DNA from: Gamsiella multidivaricata
Lineage: Eukaryota; Mortierellomycota; Mortierellomycetes; Mortierellales; Mortierellaceae
Direction of reading: 5' to 3'
DNA: 64,000 nucleotides
NCBI RefSeq assembly: GCF_025024155.1
Contig: NW_026251730.1
Coordinates: 406,869-470,868, forward strand
The position numbers and the translations under genes were made by a program. This document shows, one piece after another, positions 38,091 through 50,160 of the stretch; position 1 is the stretch's first letter, and every line of letters starts with the position of its first letter. The notes under the pieces were generated by a model, which was given only the letters and a program-made list of their open reading frames with translations, did not search any database and was not told the origin of the DNA.

Positions 38091-41000
38091 CTACCCAATG
38101 TTCTTCCTGAACTTGCCAAACACACCGCTAACCACTGCCTTGCTCGCTCCAAGAACCGTTTGATGCTTCTTGCCAGGATGGCTGCTGCTGCTGCTGCTGC
38201 CGCTGCCGCTGCCGCTCACGCCTCTCCCTCCGGCCTTGTCTTCGACGAGCACAGTCTCCTCGACTACTCGTTCTTGCGTCTGTGCATCAACGCCATCCAT
38301 CATCATCATCATCGTGGCTCCAGGATCCAGGGGCTGCAAATGTGGTGGTGTTACCTCCCCCTTTGTCGTCCTCCCATAATCATTGGCAGCAGCATGAACG
38401 CCCAGTGACCTTCCTAATTCCATCAACGATAACCGTCTCGCGCTGCTCCTGCCATTGTTATTATTGTTGTTAGAATGCAGCGAGTGAAAACTACTCCTGT
38501 TTGCGGTATCCTCGGCCGAACCAGCAGCCTTGTTTCCACCGTTGCCAGCAGCCATCAAAGACACTTCTTCTCCAGGCGCAAACACCGACATCTCCGTGGT
38601 CTCGGCAAGCTTACTACTCGTTGCCGCCGTCGGCGAGAATGAGTTCAACCTTATTTCTGTTGTTTCCTCCGCTACTCCGTCCATCATTGGTGCGTATCCC
38701 AACGAAGGCGAGAGTTGAATGTCCGACTCTGGAAAGTGCGATGGCAAAAGAACCAAAGTGGCTGCGATTGCGTCCGATGCAGACGCCCCTGTCACCCTTC
38801 TTTGACTAGTCCTGGCAAAATCCCGTTGCTGTAGTCTTGATGTGGCCTTGCATGCTGATCCGGATCGACCGTTACTTCCACCACTGCTATTTCCTACGCC
38901 CTCAGTGCTGATCGATTGCACTATGGTCGTTGGAGTCGAATTCAGCGCAACATCCCCTCCTGACGTGTGCTGTCTTGAATGGTGGCCTTTGTCATAGCTT
39001 GGATCGAGTGTTTCACTGGCAGACGCCTTAGATAGTTCGTCTGCAGATCGCTGCTGGGACAGCCGCGGTCGGGGACGGAGCATACTGGCCCCTGCACCCA
39101 TGGACGGCGAGAGAGTATTGTTGGGCGGTGCGCTTCGCTTAGTATGGGCTTCAATATCATCATCACCACCACCTTCTCCAGTTGCAGAAGCCTCTGTTGT
39201 GAACACAGACGCCCCACTCGCAGTGGAGGCGCCAGCAGTCGAGCGGCCGTTGCTTGACACGAAGCATGAAGTCATCGTTATTGGGCGTGCTGGCATTGCA
39301 CCAAGGTATGCGTGCTTGCCGTTGTTCTGATCAGAATCTGCTTGTGGGACGGAAGAGCTGGCCTTCTGTTGATATCATTACAGAACAAAGGTTCTCGCGT
39401 TAGTGCTCCCGTGGTTCTATTGAGATCCCACTAATCACAATAAAGGTACCACCTCGCTTCGTTTGTTTTTCTTGCTCAGTACATTTATCGAGGAAGACGG
39501 ACCTTGCTCTTCTCACGGTCCTTCTCGCCGCCGCCCGTGAGATTCATCCACCTCGTCAGACTGACACTCGTCGCTCGAATCTGCGCCACGGCTCCATTCG
39601 ACGGCACGATGGATCCTCCAGAAACCATATCAGGTGTGGAACACCTGGCGGCCTCGACCGCAGCCTTGGATGCTGCTAGGTTGGCCTCCTCGATAAGCGA
39701 CTCCTTCGCGTCTAGAAACCTTTGCGCCTTTTCGGAGAGTTGCACCTCGGGAGGCGAGTGATAAGATGGAATGAGTGTGTCCTCAGGAGGAAGCGCTGAC
39801 GTCTGCTCCCCGATCAAACCATCTATAACATGAGAATAGCCATGTTAGTCAGTTTTATGGGCAATCACGACTACGATCCATAAATCATGAGGCAGATTAA
39901 ATCATCCAAGGAGGATGCCTTACCCAGGGACTTCTCGAGTGCATACTGCAAGGCTTTCCATCCTTCCTCTGTCTCTGTATACCCCTTCAACATCACGAAC
40001 GCCTCGTCCGACCCATCAACGTTCTCGCTCAACTCCATAAATGGACACACAGAGTTGATGCTCGCAGAGCTATTAACATCTACATAGACACCAGAAGAGT
40101 CCTGTAGATGTGTGTGATGTTCCTGCTGATGTCTAGTACGAGAGCGATCCTCTGTTCGCTGATGGCGATTTTGAGTCTCCAATTGCTCCTGCAGCAACTT
40201 GGATTGCTCTAGCATCGCAGCCGAGTCAGGAAGCGCCGTCTGATTTGCCGCCATTGCCTTCGAAAGCGTCAATCGAGCCTTGGATGAGCCTAGAGGAGAT
40301 GACTGTGTAGATTGTGTGGTTGTGTTCTCGCTGCTGCTGCTGCCGCTGTCGCTGTACTCATCATTTGTGACCGAGTGCTGACGATTCAATAGAACTGCCT
40401 TTTGAAGACTCTGCGCTAGGAATAAGACGTTGTTGGACGACGATGTGGGCGAAACCGGCGAGGTGGGTTCTGCCGAAGTCGGGGAAGCGAATTGGATAGA
40501 TTCTCCGTCCTTGCCTTGTAACATTAATGTCAAAGCTACAGACGGCACCGTCGTGATATTCGGCGGGGTCGACTTGAGCGATACCGATGACGCCTTGTGC
40601 AAAACGGATCCAATTGAGCCGCCTGGAACTGTCATCGCCTTCTCAGGATGCAGTGCTTGCTGTTGCTGGTGATTCTGAGTAAACACCTCCTTGTCATGAG
40701 ACGATGCCATATTTGGCCAGGTCATGTTCTTCCCCTTCGATATCGATCCCGTCAGCGACTGCGACTTCGTGTTCGGTAATGGTGGCAGAGCAGATGTCGT
40801 GAAATTTGAGAGGGAGGACGACAGCCGATGTCGAATCTTGTTGACTGCCTTGGCAGCTGCATTAGTAGCGGTAGCGGTAGCGGCGATGGAAGGGGCGCGG
40901 GGAGTTGCCTCCGCCGTGTTCAAAAGGACCTCTGTCAGTACAGAGGGCGGGATCTTGATGCAAAAGAAGAACAGGCGCAGCTTATGGGCCACAGACGCCT

Positions 41001-44000
41001 GAATCAACCCTGTGTCGCACCTCGACGGCTCTGTCGATGAAATTCCTGTAAGTCGTTCCGACGACTCCTCAGGTATCGAGCATCCGTCTGTGTCTCTGTC
41101 TAGCTCGCCTGTTTTTGGTGCTGTCAGCTGAATCCCGTAACTCGAACGGGATGTACTTCCCTTCAGCCTCGCTTTTAGCTCCTGTTCAGTCTCCAGATCG
41201 TTCTGCTTCTTGACTTCAACCCATTGGAAGTGACCCTGATCGCTGATCACTGCAAAACACTTGACGTATCGCCCGGATGCCTTGTTCGTATTAGAGCTGA
41301 CCGTTCTAGATCCTGAAGTACTTGGTGACGAAGTAGTGGTAGGAATGGCTATTGACTCATCGTTGAATGAAGATGCCGTTGGCTGTTTCTCCGTTCTCTT
41401 GGAGATCGCTTCATCCTCTCTCGTGTCAATAACGTTCGGCATGTACATCCAGATATAGCCAGAATAGAGAGGCGCTGTGGAAGAGCGTGCACTGGAGGTT
41501 GCCATGAGAACCTGGCTTGCATTGTCGAGATACTCAGTCCCTAGAACTGGGCGTTTCTTTCGACCGGGGGGTGAGTCCAGCATGAAGGGTACATCCGAAA
41601 CGTTCGACACATCCATTGCCTGGCTTGTATCCAATTCTGGTGCTGATACTAGCGAGTTAGAGCACCAAAATGAGCGACATCAGAACCGGCTTTTCCTACC
41701 GAGTAACTATGCCACTCTTCGTAAACACCATCAATCTTACCCTTGGATCCATGTTTGGCATGGCCACGCTGTGCTGGAGGTTGCATACTGATTAAACGAA
41801 AACGGTTCGGCTCAGTAATGGCTCTCCGACGGATATCCTCCTTGGTCGAGGTCGTCAAGGGGTGATTCTGAAGCAAGTTCATATCCCGGTTATTAAGCAT
41901 CGACCCACTGAGATTGGTCGTCTGACTTATATTACGACGGTGCCCGTTGATCGTTGTCGGATGGTTACTGTTGGTCATACTGTTCAGGTTTGAGATCGCT
42001 GCTGCTGCGTTCGAGATGAGCACGGGATCGATGGATGGCATAGTTGATGCTACTGTATTATGGAACGTGTTGTTCGTGGTATGGTTTCGCTTGCGTTCTG
42101 AAGAGTATCCACCAAGGGAACTAGCGAGTGAGTTTGAACTGTCCATGGAGCGACCAGGCATCGATTCCAAAGATCCCAAGTTAGGTGACCCAAAGCCCCC
42201 TTGAGCAACCAAGGGGGAGCTCAGGGGTGCGGCGTTATTGTTTAGGGAGTTGAATATCCTTGTCCAATGGTTAACTTCCTGTGAATTGTAATCGTTAAAA
42301 GTCAGATATCGAAGCGTATGAAATTATACGGCATCAACTCAAGCAACCGATAAACCGATAGCTCCTCACTTACATTTTCGCTGATTCCTCGGAAACAAAG
42401 TTTGGGGACCATTGGATCAGGCGATACATCAAGTGTAATCATGGTCGACGACATGGTTGCCGTGGAGGACGATGTGACCTTGAAGAATTGGCGCGGGTTG
42501 CGAGGCAGTGTCCTCGTTATAATATGTAGAGGGGTTGGCAGATCTATGGTCTTCTTCGTAGTGTCCTGAAGAAATTCCGAGGCATATTAGCTACATTGAG
42601 TCAGGCCATCGACACTTCGTCTTAATACATCACAAACATCAGTTTCTGCATGCGCAATACCGCGCCTCATGTACCTTTCGCTTGTGATAGATAAGCAGCT
42701 TTGACCCTTGTAGTACGACCCAACGCTCCTTCCAGACGCCCTGGGACTCTCTGCTACCATGGTTCGTGAACATACTGACTGGCCTGTTCTTCTTTGACAG
42801 CTTGAACAGAATGCCTTCGGCGTAGTGGTCATAATAGGTTAGGTTTCCGTCCGGAGGGGGCAGCTGGATGTAATGATTCCTCAGCTGGAGCTCAAGTAGA
42901 TCTTGCGGTTTAAACGAGTACGAATTGATCGTCCGTGAATCATCTAGCCAGTGTCCCTTTTTGTTGCGTAAAGAAAAAGGATATTGATGGTTCAGTAATG
43001 GTGGCGACGTTTAATAGGACATCCGAGAATCCAACATATTTTAAAGGAGTATGCATTACCGCTGCTACCCAGAAGAGCCCAAAGGACTGCCTCCACGCCT
43101 CCTGATCGCCCTTAAACCCCCCATTATAGTACGGCTGAACTGCCTTGGAGCAGTCCACCGGTATGTCCCCTTGGTCAGATGTGGCTCGTTCGATCTGCTT
43201 GCCCGAGTTGCTGTTATGCCGATCCCTCCAATGTGTCCATCCAGAGATGTGTCCCAGTCGACTTGCACCCACATCTCGACTAGCACGATCTGGGGGACTC
43301 GTACCTTGGATATCCTCATTGTGTACCGGGGAGGTTGACAATAGCCGTTTGAGTTGCTGAGCTCTGCTGGGACCAGTGGGATGAGTGCTCGAGGGAGTTC
43401 CATTGTGAGCGCCAGTGGGGCCATGTTTTAATGTGACGTCTTTGAGATAGTTGATCTTGGCAGCCTCGTCTCCAATGCCATTGATGCTATGCGCAAACAT
43501 ATCTAATCGAGCAACAAGAGCCTCTGCCGCCTTCTGCTGGGAGCCTTGCTCTTGGAGTGGCATATGAGAGCGCCGCGTATCCTTACCAACCCCGCCATTG
43601 ATGTTATTGGACAGAGCCAACTTTGCTAGGGATGGCTCCGAGTAGGACGACTGAATGTCACCGTGCGCGGCAGATCTGTGCGTGCCCTTGGTCATCCTCG
43701 AACGGGCCGCTGGCGTCTTGTTAGCATCACTACTGCTTCCCACGGCATCTATAGACGCGAGTTCTCTCTGGCTGACATCTTTATCCAGTGCCTGCTCATC
43801 AACTGCCTTTGGGATAGCCGCAAGTGCTGACTCGTCGTCCATGACCGTGGTATCTGCTACCGAAGACGGCGCAGATGGAGGTGTCATTGTGAGTTGACAG
43901 TGCTCTAGTACAAGATCGCGAGCTTTGCGCACTGGTATGTCCCTTGGAATCTCTACGCGCACCCACAAGTCTTTGGACACGAAACGGACATTAATAGATA

Positions 44001-44754
44001 TTGTCGAATTGCCTTTCCCTGGGTCGTAACCTCCACGGAAATGGTGAAGAAACCTATTATTGTGGTCGATATTTGCCAGTGTGCTGAGGGAGGTCTTGTT
44101 ACGTCGTACATGGGGGTGAGGCGCGAGGTTTGGTTGTGAGTGTATCCCTGAGGAGAGACTTTTGGTGTATTGTCGAGTGTATGGGGCGCTGCCAACAGCT
44201 CTTGTTGAAGATGGTGCTAGAGAGGCTGTGTCGACTGATAAAGATGGAAGAGCACTCTTGTCGAGAGGTGCGGACTTGTTGGAATGTGCTTGTTTTCCTA
44301 CTGACAGCTCGTTGTAGGGCACAAACGTGGAGGCAGATGGTAGTCGAGGTATTGAGGCTGCTGAAAAAGATGGCTGTGTAGGACTAGAGGGTGTTGATGA
44401 GCTGGAAGATAGTTTGGGCGCAGTAGATGCAGGAGGAGAAGCAATAATAGCCGCTGCCGCTGCTAATCTAGGACTTGCAATACTGCTAGATGAGCAGGAA
44501 GCTGAAAGGGTCTTGCTCATAACTGTGCCCCCTGCTGCATTGCTTTCCGTTGCCAGCGGTGCTCCAAAGCTGACACTACCTGCCTGTGTCCTTTCTTCTG
44601 CTGATCCGTGGCTGTGGGGCTGGTGGCGATTTTGACGAGTGTGGGTCAATGGCCGTGTTACGCCTGGATGACTCTTGTTGAGTTGTCTGTGTAGCTGGAG
44701 CGTGTTGTGCAGTAATGAGTCCACAGCATGGGCCTCGATATTGTGTGCTGTCAT
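38091..44754 (-). CDS. RA/ubiquitin-like and double PH-domain protein
   Basis: Seven exons: 44754-43060, 42956-42675, 42565-42374, 42278-41741, 41648-39924, 39822-39503 and 39365-38091, totalling 6027 nt (2008 residues). The N-terminal 240 residues are Ser/Thr-rich. A beta-grasp (Ras-association-like) domain starts near 252 (SINVRFVSKDLWVRVEIP). Its second half, with LDDSRTINSYSFKPQDLLEL, resumes after an insertion of about 280 residues near 570. PH domain 1 follows (about 605-735: AEGILFKLSKK, WKERWVVLQGSKLLIY, terminal helix NHWTRIFNSL). A second PH-like domain starts near 915 (YSGYIWMYMP, RYVKCFAVISD) and is split by a very long disordered insert before its last helix. The rest is low-complexity. 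RA-PH pairs occur in the animal MRL adaptors (RIAM/lamellipodin), which link Ras-type GTPases to membranes and actin. A scaffold role at the cortex is inference; no exact fungal family recognised. Confidence 0.85.
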
Positions 44755-46120
44755 TCTAGCCTCGATTTCTTGAGTTAGGATGGATTGGTATCGAAGGTTA
44801 TGAGTCGTGTATTAAATGGAATATCGGAGAAACTGGGTGAAATGATGGTGCAGATGGGGTAGAAGTGAGCAGGTATCGTGGGGTACTATTGTCGAAGGCG
44901 ATACACGACAATCATGGAGAAAAGAGAGAGGGCTTGCCGGGGCCGGGAAGAATGATAGTCTGTGGATGGATTGCGGGGAAAAAAACGGTGGGGAGAAGGA
45001 GGTGATTTCCGCCCTCCTACTAAGACACGCACACGCACACGCACGCTCGTTCACCCACTCGCACGCCTTAATTGTGCACCACACAAGCGTGGAAGACAAC
45101 GAGGACGCGCGAGAAAGATGACGCGAAAGAAGGTTTGCGCTCAAGCAAAGCAGTGAACTTAATCCACGACGGGGTTGATGGACCGAGCAGATAGTCCAGG
45201 AAATCAGGGGCGAGTATGTATTTCGTCCAGGTGCTTCGAGTCGGTGTAATTTGTTGCTCAGAGACGGAGAGACAGTGCGGACCAAGTCTGCTTTTCGAGG
45301 GATTCGTCTATTGGGGATGGTTATATTGGCGTTCGCTTTTGCAGAGTGAGGTGTGATGTGTGCTGTTATGAACTGGTGACAACTGCTGGATTAGGATCAG
45401 AAGTGCGCAGAGTAGGCAGAGTGAATAATAAAGGGAGTGGGGCATAAGACAGCTGTGAGTGCAATTGGGATATATCAAACGATACAATTGCCAATAAAGA
45501 AGGCGAGGCGTAACTGACAGCGCTGTGCCGATGGGTCGGTTTCAAGAGGAATAGGCACCAAGGGCAGGGTGAGTGTGAAAGCTGTATGAAGAGGGAGGAA
45601 TAAGGATGCGACGAGTGAATGAATGTGATGCCAGGGGTGTATGGTGGAATGAACTGATGCTGATGCTGATGCTGATGAACAGGTGTTCGAAAAAGAGGGA
45701 ATGGTAGAGGGGGAGAGAGTTAGAGAGATGGTTAGTGCTGCTTGAAGCTCACAAAAGAAGACGCTGGGCACATCAAAGCACAATTGTATAGTCCCAGCAC
45801 TGTTTTTTAAGTTCCATTCAATTATCGAAATGGACGTCGAGGTTGATAACTGGTTATTATTCAATTAGATAGCGGCGGCAGGCTGGTACGAAGATTACCG
45901 CGCATGTTCATAGACATAGACTATTGAGGTTGCTTATGCGCCAGCTGTTGTTTGCTGCATCGGCGTGAGGCAAGAGCAAGAGCAAAGAAAAAGAAGGGGG
46001 TAGCGGAGGGGCACAAAGAAGGGGGAGGGAACAAATTTTTGGGCATGGTCCATGGGTCGCGGGTAGATTCCAGTTGAGTACAAAGTTCAGCCCATTCAAC
46101 AAAGTAATAAAAGCAAGCTC
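44755..46120. other. Intergenic upstream region of the RA/PH gene
   Basis: It contains a short CAC/CGCA repeat (45025-45045) and a GATGCT repeat (45657-45677). Frames at 44812-45285 and 45475-45864 (minus) lack protein character and are not called. Confidence 0.5.
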
Positions 46121-47560
46121 AATAGCCCCTCCTTTCTCGAAACTATGAGAATCGATCGATTCTCACTTACGATTCATGATTAAGGGGCGAATTCGATCGG
46201 CTTCGCGTAACCTGAGGAACCATAATCGGGGTTGTTTCTCGAGCTGATTCTTGTGCACTCCTTCCTTATTCATCATGGCGTCCGAGACTCCTTCGCTAAT
46301 TCAGTGCAGTGGTATTCCAAGTGCCATTCCGCCTCTTGATCCTCTTCCACTTTGAAGTCCTCCTCCGCAAGCAGAGGGTACTCTGCAAGTACGTCTCAAA
46401 CGCGCAAGGCCAGACGAGACACCGTTGTCCCCCGACGAGTTCTTTCGAACAACTATCCCTTTCATTCGACAGCTGCCGCGACAGCTGCAACAGTCTCTCG
46501 TACTCCAATAACCACAGAAGCAAGCACCAGCACCAGCGCCAGCAGATGCACCAACAGGAAACATACCAACGGAATACGCTGACTCTCTCTCGGTAACCTG
46601 GACGATCCTTTTATCGTTGAGGATGAAGTTCGGAACCAGGCGCAAGATGGAGAAGCGAGCGAATTCATCGATGTGGACGAGGGACCTGAGGAGGAGCGCC
46701 ATTATGTGGAAGACGAGGAAGACGAGGACAAGGAGGCTCTTGTGAGACGTCCTCGATTGCGGTATCATAGAAGGAAGACAAGGTCGAAGTCAGCACAACC
46801 GGGGCGGAAGCGCCAGCAACGGGAATGGTAGGAACAGCAAGAAGATCAAGGTCAACAGGAGAAAGGAGATGAATTGCCGTCGACGTCCAATAAATCCAGG
46901 AAAGTGTCCTTAAAGTCGCTGCTGGACAGAATAAAGGATTTGAACGAGACGGCACGGTTAAGCGTAGAGATGAAGGAGGTAAGGCAGAAGGAGCTGGAGA
47001 TAAAGAAGGCTAGGGATATACTGTATAATAATGTCGAACGGAAGAAGATCGAGATGGTGCGTGAGAAGAAGAAAAATGAACACGAAAGAAGGTTGGCAGA
47101 GATCCAGGTGGATAAGGAATTAGCTGGCAAGAGAGAGGAGCTGAGATTGCAAGCACAGCGGAAGATGGTGCGTGATATGGAACGGAAGCGCCGCGAAATC
47201 GACGACAGGCTTGATAAGCTGTACTAGATGCCTCTCTAAGCTCGAGGACTACCAGCATCACCATCACTCCATAGAAGCCCTTCAAAGTCACCTCCGATTG
47301 GCCAGGCAAAGTGATAGCGACCTTTTTTCTTAATTCTCATGGATTAGGATTAAAGAAGAAGGAATTCAGGAACCAAAAAGAGACGAAGTGCCGAACCTCC
47401 CGATTTTCTCTCCAACCATGAAGATAATAAGTCAGGAAACCCTCTCCTAACGCCGCCTTGTCGATTCTTGACCATTCAGAAAAGTAATCAATAAAAATTA
47501 AGAATCGAAAAGCGAGAATTAAAGTCGATTCTGGGAAATTTCAAGAAAGAAGGGGGTTAA
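46121..47560. mobile_element. Degenerate element with ~60-bp imperfect terminal inverted repeats
   Basis: The left arm is about 46121-46176 and the right arm about 47496-47560. Read inward from both outer ends they run in parallel: AATAGCCCCTCCTTTCTCGA against ATTAACCCCCTTCTTTCTTGA, then GAATCGA..., ATTCTC and CGATTC blocks in the same order. The left arm holds a perfect 20-bp palindrome (46146-46165). Between the arms lies a dead coiled-coil ORF. The class is unclear. A PIF/Harbinger-like second-ORF remnant is possible but unproven. Confidence 0.5.
46275..47227 (+). pseudogene. Broken coiled-coil protein gene inside the inverted-repeat element
   Basis: From ATG 46275 the frame meets TGA at 46353 and TAA at 46509, with coding-like sequence between them (SPDEFFRTTIPFIRQLP). 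The rest lies in another frame from about 46595: an acidic stretch (YVEDEEDEDKEAL), a basic stretch, a TAG at 46829, then an intact Lys/Glu/Arg-rich coiled coil (46874-47227, for example MVREKKKNEHERRLAEIQ) ending at TAG 47225. This makes three stops and at least one frameshift. Long coiled-coil tails of this kind occur in Myb/SANT-like proteins of DNA transposons, but no DNA-binding domain is visible here. Only the last 117 codons could be translated. Confidence 0.55.
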
Positions 47561-50160
47561 TAATGCATTTACTTGTAGTAATGCGCCAACGCTTTTTTTT
47601 TTTCCTTTCCCTTCACTTGTAAGCAGAAAAACGGGCGTACGAAAGAAGGAAGGGGGAGAGTTGGCTCACTTCATATTCATCTTCATCTTGCATACAAGAA
47701 TGGCACCTTCCTGCATAAACAGACTAACAGCAATCTTTCCTTCCTTTTCACACACACACTCTCTCAGCCTTGTCATCAGACTGCTCCTCGGAGACAAGGG
47801 CCGAGCAACACTTTCTCATGCAGCATAACTGGTACAGAGAAAGCTAGACAGAACGTTCGAGGCAGTGCGGCATAAACTCCTTCCAACAGGCAGATAGACA
47901 GAGGGATACTACCAAGAACAACTCCTTTCGTTCTTCATATCCCCTCCTTATCTCCTTTGTTCTTTCTCGGTCTCTTTGCTACAACAAATCTCGCCATTCT
48001 TGTCGTCTGATACATCCTGTTGTGCACTGTCGGGCAACTTAAGGATTCCCCTCTGAACCTTCTAGATCTGTTTCTGCTGCACATTACTCTTCTTAATCTC
48101 CTTGCATGATTTGCTGGAATGGTGCACAACCAACGTTCCAACCAAGCCCATCACTTTCTTACACGCGCACTCACCCTCTCCATTTTCCAGAGGTTTCTGG
48201 AGTTCGAAATGACCCAACCTTGAATAAAATTGCAGGAATGAGGGACCCGATTAACTCCAGCAGGCGGTCCAGACTTCTAAGCCAACTTTAGGAATGATCC
48301 CTTTTCAAAAACGGTCTTCAACTACCACCATGTGAACCTATGCTCAAGGGGTGAAGGAGGGCACAAGAATTAAGAAGAAAGGAAATATTCACGTGCGGAA
48401 CAGTAAAAGATCAAATGCGACTTAATACAATGGGTGGATGGCCCGCTTCGCCAACATAAAATGAAGCAATACCAGGATTGCTCTTTGCTCTTTTTCTTGC
48501 TGCAGAATCAAGAGCAGAGTACAAGCGACCACCAATCTTCCTCATTAGTACTTTTAGTATGCCTGCTATGTTTTTCTTCATTACAAAGGTCACTGTCTTC
48601 GTCTACCTATTATTCGTGCTGCAATATAAACGTGGCATTTCCTTCGCCACCACCATCTTAACGTGTTCATGCATGCTAATCCTTCTCAATACGTGCGCTA
48701 TAACAGGGTGAGCGGAACCCTATTGTTTACCGCGCCCTCAACAAAGAGAGGAATGCAGCCGATCCTGCTTAGCCTCGCTTCCCCTCTTACTCAACCTCTC
48801 GTTATGGGCTTTGTTGCTTCCTAGGAACCAATTTTTTGGGCAGCGGAATCTCTATAGACTATGCTTGCCATCTATCCCATTATTCTCTATGTAACTTGGC
48901 TTTCTCTCAATGAACGTACATAAGTTCTAGTCCTGAGAATATACCGTAGAAACTTCGTTCAAACTTCAAGGTTAGATTATATTTGATGCTTCATACGTCG
49001 TAAATTTGGAGCATGCTACAAAGCTCAGTAGAGTTTCCAAATCACCAGCACCGCGAATCTAGACGGGGACAAATTTCGGGCAGACTTTGTCGAAACCGGT
49101 GGTTCTGCTTGTGCTTGCGTTTTATTCCTTGCCCCATCATTCATGCCTAAACCGAACCAACCAACGTTGTTGATCTTGTTTGACTATGATTAGAGGGTAG
49201 GAGGGTTCAGGGGCAAGTAGGGGTGAGCATAAAAGGAACGACTAAAGCACTAGACTATGCAGGCACATCAAACGCGTGGTATTATTTTACTTGATTGAAT
49301 TGAGCGCCCAATATTTCTCCCATGTCTTGACGATGAGCTTGATCAAAGGTGCATGAGCAAACTGTATCATTGAGCAACGCTACTCTTGAAGGGGCGCTCA
49401 CCTCATAGTCCACAGCAAGGACGCGTCCTCTTCTCTTTTTTTCTGGCCTGTTGCACTCCACAGGCCCATGTACGCCAGCAAATGGTATGTCTGCGAGCGG
49501 AACATTGCCTTTAAAATGTGAAGTAAAGAACAGAAACGTAATAGTAACCAAAGATCCTAGCACAGTCGACGGCAAAAAAAATAAAAAATAAAAAAAAGTC
49601 GCGTATAATTGTTTCAGGCAGGAGCAGCTTTGTTATTTAGCGGGAAATGAATAATGGGATTGTTTCCTTGTTGATCCATATGCAAAGATAATTCATGCAA
49701 ATATGGGCTCCATCCTTCAGCTGACATTTATGCTTGCTTCGTGCGCCGAGCAGTAGCTAGGCTTCGTAAAATTAGACAGTGTGGCGCATCGTCAAGCGGA
49801 CACAATGTGTACACGGGTGAACACGCCGATCGCGTTCACATTCACCCTAATGCCTCACAATTTTTTTTACCGCGACTCTATTACAGCTCGCAAAGTGAGG
49901 CGTGTCTAAGCTTAGCTATACGGCCTATAAAACGGTCTTCGTGAGGAAACTGTTTGTTTTAACCTTGCAGACAAGACCCTGAAAATGTCGCTACTGGTTG
50001 TTTTCATGGGTATTACACTGAAGTAAATGAACGTTCAACCTCCCCCACCTACTAAAGAGATTGGCTAGAAAAACCCTAATACGCCTAAAACCATGCCAAC
50101 CAAATAAACCTCAAAACACTAGGTGTAGCTACATCATCACCCTAATCAGATCATCCCACC
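47561..50160. other. Gene-poor region of 2.6 kb
   Basis: No intact gene was seen. On the minus strand 49402-49508 looks like a single exon (AG before, GTGAGC after, frame with VPLADIPFAGVHGPVECN) with no partner exons found, perhaps a relic. Short A/T runs occur at 47595 and 49575-49597. Confidence 0.5.

Noticed and set aside
49817..49849. Small inverted repeat (GGGTGAA ... TTCACCC)
   Set aside because: The stem is only seven base pairs in noncoding DNA, with no T-run or gene context, and is likely to occur by chance.
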